A stretch of 53,818 nucleotides of DNA from an uncultured Schlesneria sp. (GTDB lineage: Bacteria > Planctomycetota > Planctomycetia > Planctomycetales > Planctomycetaceae). The position numbers and the translations under genes are program-made. How positions within the stretch are numbered: the stretch's first letter is position 1; each line of letters opens with the position of its first letter. The stretch lies in the NCBI GenBank assembly GCA_903858935.1, contig CAIOKO010000220.1, forward strand, positions 1-53,818, given 5' to 3'. Below the pieces are notes generated by a model. That model saw only the letters and a program-made list of their open reading frames with translations, ran no database searches and had not been told where the DNA came from. Shown one piece after another: positions 1 through 8,682 of this stretch.

Positions 1-310
1 CGTTCTCTTGGTTTCGCAGCGGCCTCTGGTTCATAATTCGAAATTACTTGCCGCAAACGCCCCGCCAGCTTTCAGCTGGTTTACATCGGCAATGGGATCG
101 CGAGTCCTCATTTGTGGTTTTTTAGGGACCAATAACACCTGACTCTCTTGGTCATGAGGTAGCGAAATAGAGAATAGAGCTTTGCGTTCCAAATGTAACC
201 CCATGTCGCGGTATCGGTTGCGTTTGTTTTGCAGGGGGTGTTGTGAAACACGCTTCCGAGTGGTTTTGTTCAATCGTGTATTGTGGTTTTGAAGTTGTTG
301 CCCCAAAGTG

Positions 311-339
311 TTGACATTTCTCTTGTTCGCGACATTAGC
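311..339 (+). promoter_or_regulatory. Candidate promoter of the sigma/sulfatase operon
   Basis: A perfect -35 hexamer TTGACA lies at 311-316. A weak -10-like ATTAGC follows after 17 bp at 334-339, about 20 bp before the GTG start at 359. The -10 match is poor, so this is only a candidate. The rest of 1-358 holds nothing I recognise. Confidence 0.3.
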
Positions 340-358
340 TCTACGGAGATACCGATTC

Positions 359-886
359 GTGAGCGAAACCACTCGAAAACTGATTGTTCAGGAGATTGCC
401 CGGCATCAATCCCGGTTGCGGGCGTTTGTGCGCTGTCTTCTCGTTCGTTCAAGCGACGTCGATGATCTTTTGCAGGAAATCAATGTCGTGCTGTGGGAGA
501 AGGCTGATGAATTTCAGCAGGGAACGGATTTCTGGGCATGGGCCAGTCAGGTCGCAAGGTACAAGGTGCTCAATCAGGTCAGGAAATATGGCCGCGAGCG
601 GGTTGTATTTGACGAAGAAACACTCCAGCAGATCATCGAGACTTCCAGCCGGAAATTGCAACAACTCGACGCGAGGCAGGAAGCGCTGAATCATTGTTTG
701 AAGCAGCTTCCGCCGGCGCAGCGCCAGCTTCTCGATTTTCGTTATGGGAGCGACCAGTCTGTCGAAAAAATTGCTGAGGCAATCGGACGTCCTGCGGGTT
801 CCATCCGTCAGACGCTCTATCGGGTCAGAACGGCCCTGTTGGCGTGCATTGCAGGGCAACTTGCGACGGAGGTAAGGCCAGCATGA
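359..886 (+). CDS. ECF-type RNA polymerase sigma factor
   Basis: This is a 175-residue sigma-70 family protein of the extracytoplasmic-function type common in planctomycetes. Region 2 is visible as a DDLLQEINVVLWEK stretch followed by FWAWASQVARYKVLNQVRK. Region 4 is a C-terminal helix-turn-helix with LPPAQRQLLDFRYG and SVEKIAEAIGRPAGSIRQTL. The frame is open upstream, but the GTG at 359 is preferred because GGAGA (345-349) lies nine bases before it and the protein then begins at the usual place. The last four bases overlap the next gene as ATGA. That coupling suggests the downstream protein controls this sigma factor. It probably directs transcription of its own operon or a polymer-use regulon; this is inferred from context. 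Confidence 0.9.
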   Translation: MSETTRKLIVQEIARHQSRLRAFVRCLLVRSSDVDDLLQEINVVLWEKADEFQQGTDFWAWASQVARYKVLNQVRKYGRERVVFDEETLQQIIETSSRKLQQLDARQEALNHCLKQLPPAQRQLLDFRYGSDQSVEKIAEAIGRPAGSIRQTLYRVRTALLACIAGQLATEVRPA

Positions 887-1944
887 CCTCAATCGAGAGT
901 CCTTCAGAACGGATAAAACTTCTGGTTTCGCAACTGATCGACGGCCAATTGTCCACCGAGCAAGCGAATGAGCTGAACTGCCTCGCGCGAGCGGACGCCA
1001 GGAATCTTGAGTATGTTGTTGATCAATTGCTACTTGACTCTTTGTTGAGCGATGAACTTGGGGGTGAGTCGCTGACTGCGCTTGTCGACCTCGTGGCGGA
1101 CGGCCCGGTTGTCAGTGGTAAAATCAATGAAAAAACAACCCCTGGAAAAGTTGTTACAGGGATGGTCGGCTGGTTTGGCGTGACGGCCGCCACCGCGTGC
1201 AGTCTGCTTCTCGCAACCATATTTCTCTGGCATATGTTTGGCCAAACCGCGGCTTCTGCCGCAGTTACAGAACTTAGTCGCATCATCGCAGTCACTTCGA
1301 AGCCAGGCGATCGCACGTACCAAATGGCGGTTGAAGAAGCGATGTCTCCCCCGCTTCGGGGTCAGGGGGCAAAATCGCCGGATCATGGCCGACCGCCCAA
1401 GCCGCCGATGGACGGAGCCGTTCTGCACGTGGGCGGAGGACATCAGTTTGTCCTGGTGAGAATGACTCAAGATGGTTTACCGTTTGTCACGGGGTGCAAT
1501 GGTCAGACAAGTTGGGCTGTGCGACCTGACGGACCGGTTCGCGTGAGCTCCGATCTGGGGCGATTCAGCCGTGATGTGCCTGGGCATGAGCATTCAATGC
1601 CACTGATCAATATCCAGGATGGTCTGGAACGATTGCGAGAAGCCTACGAAGTTCAGCTGCTTCCTGTCGAAGAGCCTGAGGACAAATCCAGTCTTGACGA
1701 TGATGGGCCGAGCAGGCTGCTTGTGGCAGTGAAGAAACGATCTTACAGAGGCCCCAAGCGGGTCGAAATCACGTACTCGGTACGGAGCGGGCTTATTCGG
1801 CAAATGCGATTCGTTGAGATGCCATACGGTCCCCAGCGGCTCACCATGCGGATGACTCTCGTCGAAGGACAGCAACTCGGCGAGACGTTTTTCAACCACG
1901 AATCCCATCATGCTGCTGATCAGGTCATTGAATTTGAGGAGTGA
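883..1944 (+). CDS. Membrane anti-sigma-factor-like protein
   Basis: A 353-residue protein starts at ATG 883 inside the sigma-factor stop codon, after a GGAGG at 868-872. The N-terminal ~70 residues (LVSQLIDGQLSTEQANELNCL) resemble the short cytoplasmic domain of planctomycete FecR/anti-sigma proteins. One hydrophobic segment near residues 93-118 would place the remaining ~230 residues in the periplasm. The C-terminal part has no catalytic motif that I recognise. By position and layout it probably holds the ECF sigma factor at the membrane and senses an outside signal. A zinc-binding HxxxCxxC anti-sigma motif is not seen. Confidence 0.7.
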   Translation: MTSIESPSERIKLLVSQLIDGQLSTEQANELNCLARADARNLEYVVDQLLLDSLLSDELGGESLTALVDLVADGPVVSGKINEKTTPGKVVTGMVGWFGVTAATACSLLLATIFLWHMFGQTAASAAVTELSRIIAVTSKPGDRTYQMAVEEAMSPPLRGQGAKSPDHGRPPKPPMDGAVLHVGGGHQFVLVRMTQDGLPFVTGCNGQTSWAVRPDGPVRVSSDLGRFSRDVPGHEHSMPLINIQDGLERLREAYEVQLLPVEEPEDKSSLDDDGPSRLLVAVKKRSYRGPKRVEITYSVRSGLIRQMRFVEMPYGPQRLTMRMTLVEGQQLGETFFNHESHHAADQVIEFEE

Positions 1945-1950
1945 ACACCA

Positions 1951-2682
1951 ATGCGACGAACTATTCAAATCGCCACAGCACTCGGGCTGACATTCGGAGC
2001 AGCGTTATTCACATGGGCTCAACGTCCGGATGAGCGACAGGCACCATCTGGCAGTGGAAAAATTCGCAAGCCACAGATGAGCGACACCGTTCGTGCGAAT
2101 GTTTATGCCGACAATTGGTTCATACTTTATATCAACGGCGAACTGGTCGCGGTCGATTCGATCAAGTTCATTCCACACAATGTCGTCTCCGTCGACATTC
2201 TGCCGAGCTACCCGATGACAATTGCCGTGATGGCGAAAGATAATGCTGATCCCAGGACAGGAATGGAATATGCCAACACTCAGATTGGCGACGCGGGTTT
2301 CATCCTCAAGTTCGGCGACGGAACCGTGACAAACTCGAGCTGGAAAGCCAGGAAGTTCTCATGGGGGCCCATCGATCACGATACGAAGAACCCGCGTGTT
2401 GAAAGCATCCCGATTCCCGACAACTGGTTCGCGGTTGATTTCGACGACAGTTCGTGGGGGGAGGCGAAGGAGTACACTGAAGAGCAGGTTGGCCCCAAGC
2501 AGACTTTTTTCGAACATGACTTTAAAGATGCGAAGTTTATCTGGTCAGACGATATCGAACTCGATAACACGGTCATTTTCCGCCACGTTGTGAAGTCGCC
2601 CCCGGACGGAAAAAGTCGTCCAGATTTCTCGAACCTCAACAACGTTGTCCCCGATGGACCGCCGAAGAAGCCGAAAAAGTGA
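1951..2682 (+). CDS. Secreted protein, possible beta-sandwich (galactose-binding-like)
   Basis: A 243-residue protein with an N-terminal signal peptide (MRRTIQIATALGLTFGAALFTWA). It begins six bases after the previous stop codon. A central segment, DNWFILYINGELVAVDS, resembles the galactose-binding-like modules of glycan-active enzymes, where a YVNG-type turn is common. The C-terminus is Pro/Lys-rich. No catalytic residues are evident. Its place between the anti-sigma-like gene and the sulfatase suggests it binds or senses the same extracellular substrate. The family is not identified with certainty. Confidence 0.6.
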   Translation: MRRTIQIATALGLTFGAALFTWAQRPDERQAPSGSGKIRKPQMSDTVRANVYADNWFILYINGELVAVDSIKFIPHNVVSVDILPSYPMTIAVMAKDNADPRTGMEYANTQIGDAGFILKFGDGTVTNSSWKARKFSWGPIDHDTKNPRVESIPIPDNWFAVDFDDSSWGEAKEYTEEQVGPKQTFFEHDFKDAKFIWSDDIELDNTVIFRHVVKSPPDGKSRPDFSNLNNVVPDGPPKKPKK

Positions 2683-2776
2683 CGCGACCTGTAAGACAGG
2701 CGGATCATGTCTGTCGTAAACTCAAAAACCAGGTCACCGCAGACTGACACGAAAATCATGACAAGCGGAGGGATAC

Positions 2777-4222
2777 GTGAATTCATTAATGCGACGATTA
2801 TTTTCGGCTCAATGGGCGGCGCGGGTCGTCCTTGTCGCGCTCGCCTGCGCCCCGTCGTGGCTTCTGGCCGCTGAAAAGTCCGAGCGTCCCAATATTGTTT
2901 TTATGCTCGCCGATGATCAGGGATGGAACGGTTTGTCGGTCGCAATGCACCCCAATGTTCCCGGATCAAAAGGGGAATACTTTCACACACCCAATCTGGA
3001 AAGGCTGGCCGCTCAAGGGATGCGGTTTTCAGCCGCATATGCACCAGCCTCGGTCTGTTCACCGACACGTGCCAGTCTCCTGACAGGTAAAAGTCCGGCG
3101 AAGCTACATTGGACAAAGGCGGCTCCTCCGGAAGAGGGGCACAAATTGATTGAGCCTCGTCTCATTAAAAGCATCTCTGCTACTGAGACAACGTTCGCTG
3201 AACTGCTGCAAAAAGCCGGTTATGCAACCGCACATTATGGCAAGTGGCACATCAGCGGAGGAGGGCCCGGGCAGCACGGTTACGACGAACATGATGGGGA
3301 TACTGGCAACGAGAATGCTTTCAAATTCAAAGATCCAAACCCCGTCGACATTTTCGGCATGGCGGATCGTGCAGCCACGTTTATGGAAAAAAACTCTCGA
3401 GCGAAGAAACCGTTCTTTATTCAACTGTCATGGAACGCATTGCACGCATCGGAGAACGCGAACAATGCGACGCTCGCGAAGTACGAGAAACTTCTATCGG
3501 GCGAGAATACGAAGCGAATCACAACAGCAGCCATCACGGAGGATCTTGATACCGGGGTCGGCAAGTTGCTGGAGTCCATCGAACGCCTTGGACTGACCGG
3601 CAATACTTATGTGATCTACATGTCAGACAACGGTGCCGCAGGTGGCAAAAAGGTGCTGAATGGGGGGAAGGGAGGCGTCTGGGAGGGAGGTATCCGGGTT
3701 CCTTTCATCGTGCGAGGTCCCGGCGTCAAACCAAACTCGTGGTGCCATACCCGGATCGTCGGCTACGATTTGTACCCCACCTTTTGCGAATGGGCGGGCA
3801 TTCCGGCCGAAGCACTACCGAAAGGAATTGAGGGAGGGAGCATTGTCTCCCTGATGACCAGCAACGATCGCAACGACGTGAAACGGCCCCGCGAAGAGTT
3901 GGTGTTTCACTTTCCACATTACCAGGGGGACACTCCGCACTCCGCGATCCTTCTTGGGGATCTGAAGCTGATTCATTTTTACGAAGACAACCGCGATGTA
4001 CTGTTCAACCTGTCGAAGGACCTCAGCGAAAAAAATGACCTGGCAGAACGAATGCCAGTCGAAGCAAAAAAGCTTCGTGATCGGCTCGATAAGTACCTGG
4101 CAGAAGTTGACGCCCAGTTTCCAGTACCGAATCCGAATTACGATCCCAGCCAGCCTGTCGCTCCTGAAAAAGGACAGAGGGGTGGCAAGGGGAAGAACGC
4201 TGGAAAGAAACCCAAGAACTAA
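2777..4222 (+). CDS. Secreted sulfatase (formylglycine-dependent), copy 1
   Basis: A 481-residue arylsulfatase-family hydrolase. A signal peptide covers about residues 1-32 (ending LLAAEK). The metal-site motif PNIVFMLADDQGW follows, then the C-S-P-T-R sulfatase signature at 94-98, whose Cys is normally converted to formylglycine. KWHISGGGPG, YMSDNGAAGG and GGKGGVWEGGIRVPFI are further family blocks. A typical C-terminal LYNL-like block is present (DVLFNLSKDLSEKNDLAE). The start is GTG at 2777 after GGAGGGA (2767-2773); an in-frame ATG at 2789 is possible. The tail is Gly/Lys-rich. It probably cleaves sulfate esters from an algal or marine-type polysaccharide. The substrate cannot be read from sequence. 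Confidence 0.93.
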   Translation: MNSLMRRLFSAQWAARVVLVALACAPSWLLAAEKSERPNIVFMLADDQGWNGLSVAMHPNVPGSKGEYFHTPNLERLAAQGMRFSAAYAPASVCSPTRASLLTGKSPAKLHWTKAAPPEEGHKLIEPRLIKSISATETTFAELLQKAGYATAHYGKWHISGGGPGQHGYDEHDGDTGNENAFKFKDPNPVDIFGMADRAATFMEKNSRAKKPFFIQLSWNALHASENANNATLAKYEKLLSGENTKRITTAAITEDLDTGVGKLLESIERLGLTGNTYVIYMSDNGAAGGKKVLNGGKGGVWEGGIRVPFIVRGPGVKPNSWCHTRIVGYDLYPTFCEWAGIPAEALPKGIEGGSIVSLMTSNDRNDVKRPREELVFHFPHYQGDTPHSAILLGDLKLIHFYEDNRDVLFNLSKDLSEKNDLAERMPVEAKKLRDRLDKYLAEVDAQFPVPNPNYDPSQPVAPEKGQRGGKGKNAGKKPKN

Positions 4223-4272
4223 CGCCGAATGTTTGTTCGGTGCGGTCATAGACACAGTGACGGAGCGTTTGC

Positions 4273-6165
4273 ATGTTTCAGAGAAAATTATCTCTTGTCG
4301 CGTTTTCATTCTTCCTGAGTGCGACATCACTGGCATTCGCACATCCTGGACATTCCTCCCGGAAGTCGGCATCGAAAATGCCAGAACCATGCGTGTCAGG
4401 CGAACGGATCTGGACGGATACGACAGGAAGACTTCTGCTGCAGGGTTCATTTGTCGCAGTCAAACACGGTGACGTGCAGATACGACAGGCCGATGAATCG
4501 CTCGTGAATCTGAAACTGTCTCAGTTCAGTGAAGCCGATCAGGAATGGGTGATGCACCGGCTTACTCAGATTCGTCAGGCAAACGAAGCTTTCCAGCATT
4601 TATCTCTGCCGATGATGACATCATTCGTTCGAAGCGACGATGACGATGAAACAACTGACATCGAGGATCTCGCCCTCAATCAATTACCGCGACTGGTGGT
4701 ACAGGTCGATCAGAAGGATTTGCGTAAATCTGCTGGCAAGGTGCCCGAAATGGCGAAGGCGTTCGAGGCGTTCGTGAAACTCAAAGCGATCAAGACTCGC
4801 TGGGATGACCGGTTCTTCTACGTCGAATCGAATGGCATCCCGAATCATCCAATGATGATCGGAATTACATCATGGCAGCAGCAGGTGCCAATCCCGCAGA
4901 AGTACATCGGTGAAAATGCGTGGCAGATTCCGCTGCACCCCGTTCCCGCAAACAACCCGCAATCAGCAAAGGGAAACTTCCTGCGCGGAGCCATCGCACT
5001 TGCGTCGAACGGAATTCCGATCTTCAACCCGCTGAACAATCGAGGCGATGACGCGTACCTGTTTGGTGAGCTTGACGAGTTTGGAGGCCATTGCGGTCGA
5101 GCAGATGATTATCACTATCACATTGCACCGGTCCATTTAGAAAAAACGGTCGGCAAAGGTTTGCCAATCGCTTACGCACTCGACGGTTATCCGATCTATG
5201 GCTACGACGAGCCTGACGGTTCGAAAGTGACCGGACTGGACAAGTTTAACGGCCACAAAGACGCCAATGGCAACTATCACTATCACGCAACGAAAAACTA
5301 CCCGTATCTCAACGGCGGTTTCTATGGCGAAGTGACCGAGCGAGGTGGCCAGGTCGACCCACAACCACGTGCCGAACCGATCCGACCCGATCTTAGGCCG
5401 CTTCAAGATGCCAAGATCACTGATTTCGTCGAAACGAAGCCAGGCAGCTATCAATTGACATACGACGTGAAAGGAAAGAAAGGTTCGGTCAGCTACTCGC
5501 TTGCGAGCGATGGTTCAGCCAGGTTTGTGTTTGTCGACACCACTGGTAAAACCACGACTGAAACGTATTCACCTAAAAGACGCGGTCCCGATAATGCTGG
5601 AAAAGATCGTCGGCCTCCGCCTCCACCTCGCCGAGGTGAGAATCCTCCTCCTCCGCCACGCAACGATGAGCAAGCCGTCTCAAATCCCTCATCAAAAAAC
5701 AACCTGCCTAAGCTGGTTGTGACCAGCCCCGTGTTTGAACCTGGCGGAACCATTCCCGTTGAGTACACGGGTGACGGCGCCAGCGCATCTCCCCCAATCG
5801 AATGGAAAGAGGCTCCGCCGGGAACGAAATCCTTCGCGGTCAACCTGTGGCATGTCCCAGGGCCAGGCGATCTGAAATCTTACTGGGTTGTCTACAACAT
5901 TCCGGCAAATGCCACAAAGCTTTTAAGAAACGATAAATCGACCGGCACCGTGGGACTCAATGACAAGAACCGGCGCGAGTACGACCCCATGAAATCGAAA
6001 GGCCCCGGTGTGAAACAGTATCACATTACCGTTTACGCCCTGTCCTCAGTGCTCAAGCTTGCCCCGGAAAAAGCCACGCGTGCCAACCTGCTCGAAGCCA
6101 TTAAAGACATTACGCTCGCCGAAGGAACGCTCGATTTTCAGTACGAGCGAAAGGGCCAGAAATGA
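4273..6165 (+). CDS. Secreted SHD1-YHYH-PEBP multidomain protein
   Basis: A 630-residue secreted protein with signal peptide MFQRKLSLVAFSFFLSATSLAFA followed by HPGH. Residues ~40-90 look like an SHD1 module (ERIWTDTTGRLLLQGSFVAV, then DEADQEWV-like text). The middle, ~170-370, is a YHYH domain with its two namesake motifs, DDYHYHIAPVH and NGNYHYHAT, plus ALDGYPIYGYDEPDG. A Pro-rich linker (PPPPP runs, ~440-465) leads to a C-terminal PEBP/YbhB-like domain (~475-630: PVFEPGGTIPVEYTGDG, SYWVVYNIP, ITVYAL). His-rich YHYH domains are of unknown function and may bind metal. The downstream sulfatase start overlaps its stop codon, so the two are likely co-translated. Confidence 0.88.
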   Translation: MFQRKLSLVAFSFFLSATSLAFAHPGHSSRKSASKMPEPCVSGERIWTDTTGRLLLQGSFVAVKHGDVQIRQADESLVNLKLSQFSEADQEWVMHRLTQIRQANEAFQHLSLPMMTSFVRSDDDDETTDIEDLALNQLPRLVVQVDQKDLRKSAGKVPEMAKAFEAFVKLKAIKTRWDDRFFYVESNGIPNHPMMIGITSWQQQVPIPQKYIGENAWQIPLHPVPANNPQSAKGNFLRGAIALASNGIPIFNPLNNRGDDAYLFGELDEFGGHCGRADDYHYHIAPVHLEKTVGKGLPIAYALDGYPIYGYDEPDGSKVTGLDKFNGHKDANGNYHYHATKNYPYLNGGFYGEVTERGGQVDPQPRAEPIRPDLRPLQDAKITDFVETKPGSYQLTYDVKGKKGSVSYSLASDGSARFVFVDTTGKTTTETYSPKRRGPDNAGKDRRPPPPPRRGENPPPPPRNDEQAVSNPSSKNNLPKLVVTSPVFEPGGTIPVEYTGDGASASPPIEWKEAPPGTKSFAVNLWHVPGPGDLKSYWVVYNIPANATKLLRNDKSTGTVGLNDKNRREYDPMKSKGPGVKQYHITVYALSSVLKLAPEKATRANLLEAIKDITLAEGTLDFQYERKGQK

Positions 6166-7652
6166 TGACGACAAACCACAAAGTGACTTTCGATCGCGGT
6201 TTACTCCGACGTTTGCGCTTGGCTCTTTTATCAATGCTGCTCTTCAGTACGTTGCCAGCAATCGCAGCTGATCGGCCGCGACCACCGAACTTCATCGTCA
6301 TTTTGATGGACGACATGGGATGGCGCGATGTCGGTTTCATGGGAAATCGGTTTGTTGAAACGCCGAATATCGACCGTCTCGCCAAAAACGGCTTGGTGTT
6401 TACGCAATCTTATGCCAGCGCTCCAAATTGCTCGCCAACGCGGGCCTGCCTGATGTCTGGTCAGTACACGCCGCGACATGGCATCTACACGGTCGTCGAC
6501 CCACGGCAACCAGTCGGGTCTCCTTGGCATAAATTGACGGCAGCGGAAAGTAAGTCGGAACTCGCGACCGATGTCGTGACGATCGCTGAATCTCTGCAAG
6601 CCGGGGGCTATGCAACGGCTTTCTTCGGGATGTGGAACCTTGGACGAGGGAGAACCGGCCCGGTGACCCCCGGGGGGCAAGGATTTAAGCACGTGGTATT
6701 TCCCGAGAACCTTGGCTTCGCCAAGGACGCATACTTCGACAAAGATGGGAAATACCTCAGTGATCGCCTGACAGACGAAGTGCTGAAATTCGTGCAGCGA
6801 AATCGCGAACAGCCATTCTTTGTCTATCTGCCTGACCATGCGGTTCACGCCCCGTTCGAGCCTAAGCCTGATCTGCTGAAGAAATACGAACAAAAGGCGA
6901 CACACAGCACCGATCGTCGCGACGACCCGGCCTATGCGGCGACGATTGAAGCCGTCGATCAGAATGTGGGACGTATCATCGAATTGCTTACCCGGCAAAA
7001 GCTCGTCGACAACACGGTCGTCATCTTCACCTCGGACAACGGCGGTACTCCGCAGTACACAGCCCCCTTGAAAGGCAGCAAAGGTGAACTTTACGAAGGA
7101 GGCATTCGTGTCCCCCTGGTTGTTTCCTGGCCGGGCCTGAAGAAACCTGGAAGCAAATGCGACGCGCCCGTTTCTAGCATCGACCTGTATCCGACACTTT
7201 TGGAATTGGCGGGAATACACCCCCCAGTACGCCAGGTCCTGGATGGTGTCAGTCTTGTACCCGCGTTTAACGGTGCGAGCGAGTTGGCTCGAGAGCGTTT
7301 GTTCTGGCACTTCCCTTGTTATGTCGGCAGAGCAACTCCGTCGAGTGCCATTCGGGAGGGCGATCTCAAGCTGATCGAATTTTTCGAGAATGGCGGTCGA
7401 CGCGAACTTTACAACCTGCGTAGCGATCCGAACGAAGAACGCAACCTAATCGCCACCATGCCCGAAAAGGCATCTGAGTTGTATCGGACTCTGCAAGCTT
7501 GGCAAACCGAAACCGGTGCCGCGATCCCAAGTGGAGCCAACCCCAACTACGACCCGAAAGCAGAACGGCCTCGTGGCGGGCCGGGAAAAAACAACACTGA
7601 TGAACGCGGCAACGGGAAGAAGAAAAACAATCCACAAAAAGCCGGAAATTGA
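6162..7652 (+). CDS. Secreted sulfatase (formylglycine-dependent), copy 2
   Basis: A 496-residue sulfatase that starts in the stop codon of the YHYH gene. A signal peptide (~1-36, ending IAADR) precedes metal-site Asp50-Asp51 in FIVILMDDMGW. C-S-P-T-R at 90-94 is the formylglycine signature. MWNLGRGRTGPVTPGGQGF and FTSDNGGTPQYTAPLKGSKG are the remaining active-site blocks. In the usual KWH/KWHLG block the sequence reads MWNLG, so a normally conserved Lys-Trp-His is altered. This is either a substrate-specific change or reduced activity. The tail is Gly/Asn/Lys-rich like that of the first sulfatase. The paired sulfatases differ clearly in sequence and are not a recent tandem copy. Confidence 0.92.
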   Translation: MMTTNHKVTFDRGLLRRLRLALLSMLLFSTLPAIAADRPRPPNFIVILMDDMGWRDVGFMGNRFVETPNIDRLAKNGLVFTQSYASAPNCSPTRACLMSGQYTPRHGIYTVVDPRQPVGSPWHKLTAAESKSELATDVVTIAESLQAGGYATAFFGMWNLGRGRTGPVTPGGQGFKHVVFPENLGFAKDAYFDKDGKYLSDRLTDEVLKFVQRNREQPFFVYLPDHAVHAPFEPKPDLLKKYEQKATHSTDRRDDPAYAATIEAVDQNVGRIIELLTRQKLVDNTVVIFTSDNGGTPQYTAPLKGSKGELYEGGIRVPLVVSWPGLKKPGSKCDAPVSSIDLYPTLLELAGIHPPVRQVLDGVSLVPAFNGASELARERLFWHFPCYVGRATPSSAIREGDLKLIEFFENGGRRELYNLRSDPNEERNLIATMPEKASELYRTLQAWQTETGAAIPSGANPNYDPKAERPRGGPGKNNTDERGNGKKKNNPQKAGN

Positions 7653-7694
7653 CGCCGTGCGGCACTCGTTTCGTGGCCGGCTGAGTTATAGCGT

Positions 7695-7803
7695 TCAATG
7701 CCTCCGAAACCTGCGGAAGAATTCTTCGGTCTGTTGGGAGATCGAATCTGCGAAGTCGACCGGCCTTCTGGTAGACTTCTAACTTTTCGAACATGAAAGC
7801 CAT
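7695..7803 (-). pseudogene. Truncated four-helix-bundle (S23-like) protein gene, copy 1
   Basis: Read on the minus strand from ATG 7803, the protein begins MAFMFEKLEVYQKA, the typical N-terminus of the four-helix-bundle family (23S rRNA intervening-sequence protein). One extra base then breaks the frame. In the shifted frame the text continues VDFADSISQQTEEFFRRFRRH and stops at 7695-7697. The rest of the ~120-residue family is missing. It lies immediately downstream of the tRNA-Pro fragment and terminator. A second, differently truncated copy lies at 29461-29601, so it belongs to the duplicated attachment region. Confidence 0.7.
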
Positions 7804-7934
7804 TTGCGGCTCGCTTCGATTGAGGAAATCCAAATTGAGCAGGAGAACAGGTGAGGAGTTGACCGCAGGGGCGGCCTGTCGTTTCTCAAACCTTCTCTGA
7901 CACCTGATCCACTGTTCTCATTTCCCTTGCTCAA

Positions 7935-7959
7935 TTTTTTGGCCTGCACGGCCAAAAAA
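7935..7959 (-). terminator. Terminator behind the tRNA-Pro fragment, left copy
   Basis: A perfect 10-bp stem, TTTTTTGGCC (7935-7944) and GGCCAAAAAA (7950-7959), with a five-base loop. It follows the tRNA 3' end by one base on the minus strand. The stem ends in runs of A and T, as in bidirectional Rho-independent terminators. Confidence 0.75.
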
Positions 7960-8001
7960 TCGGGATGACAGGATTTGAACCTGCGGCCTCTACATCCCGA
8001 A
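7960..8001 (-). other. tRNA-Pro(CGG) 3'-half fragment, attachment site left
   Basis: Read on the minus strand this is an anticodon loop TTCGGGA (7995-8001, anticodon CGG), anticodon 3' stem TGTAG, variable AGGCC, T arm GCAGG-TTCAAAT-CCTGT, acceptor 3' strand CATCCCG and discriminator A at 7960. The 5' half is absent: upstream bases cannot pair with the anticodon stem. The cut is therefore in the anticodon loop, a common crossover point for tyrosine integrases. CCA is not encoded. Confidence 0.85.
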
Positions 8002-8319
8002 ACAACATTTCTTACAGCCGCAGAGCAGCGTGAAAGCCCTATATTTATAGAGTCTAACGCAAGTCGTGACGATTGCAATTGTTCTCACCATTTCTCGGCA
8101 ATTGTGGTAGGTTTTCACGGTGGGATGGTAGAAACGTGGTAGCCGTTTTTTTGGCCTGTGAACTCTTCCACTTTTCCTAAGGTGTCGGACGAATGGCGCT
8201 AGGATAAGGAATCTTGCGGCGAATCATGGGCATTGCCAGTTCAATGGCACCTTCGCCGAGCCTTTGCAGGCATCCCCGTTCAATCGGCAATGGCTCGCAT
8301 ACCTAAGAGACTATAGAGA
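8002..8319. other. Non-coding stretch inside the island edge
   Basis: Between the tRNA fragment and the next possible gene I see no open reading frame with a convincing start, no tRNA and no repeat. The bases are richer in A and T than the flanking genes. Confidence 0.4.
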
Positions 8320-8466
8320 CTATTCCGAATCTACGCGATACCCATGTCTCAATAGAAACACCGCCATTACGTTTACGGCATTCATGCGGTCTGGAACGTC
8401 GTTCGCCAGTGAATCGCGAAAATACTGACGAAATGCGATAAAAGCAGTCTTTGGGTCAAACCCCAT
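8320..8466 (-). CDS. Possible small protein, 48 residues
   Basis: A short frame from ATG 8466 to TAG 8320-8322 reads MGFDPKTAFIAFRQYFRDSL followed by a further 28 residues ending RHGYRVDSE. Composition looks protein-like (balanced aromatic, charged and aliphatic residues). A GGAA lies about ten bases upstream. I do not recognise it. It lies at the left end of the island downstream of the zinc-ribbon gene on the same strand. It could equally be a chance frame. Confidence 0.3.
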   Translation of the reverse strand: MGFDPKTAFIAFRQYFRDSLANDVPDRMNAVNVMAVFLLRHGYRVDSE

Positions 8467-8682
8467 AATACATTCCGAAAGCTATCTCTGGTTGAGTCTG
8501 GCAGGTGCGTGTTGTTTGCCAAATAAGTTTTTCGCCTGCCTGAAACGTCTGGTCATACCGTCCGGCAGTTGAGATCGGAAACAGATCTGGTTTCAGAAAT
8601 TGAATACCTTGATAATCGGTGAGTTAGTTAAAACAGGCATTCGATTTCGATTGGTCGACAACAATGGTTCGCATGATCTGGG

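Larger units (their letters stand above)
7761..8001. repeat. Direct repeat, left copy (island boundary)
   Basis: About 241 bp aligns by eye with 29560-29797 in the same orientation. It includes the tRNA-Pro 3' half, the terminator, a conserved spacer and the start of a four-helix-bundle gene. The tRNA part matches at 40 of 42 positions. The spacer is less conserved but shares long blocks, such as CTGATCCACTGTTCTC and GAGCAGGAGAACAGGTGAG. The two copies flank the BREX island. Confidence 0.85.

Noticed and set aside
6231-7310. 359-codon minus-strand frame opposite the second sulfatase
   Set aside because: Antisense shadow of a clear sulfatase gene.
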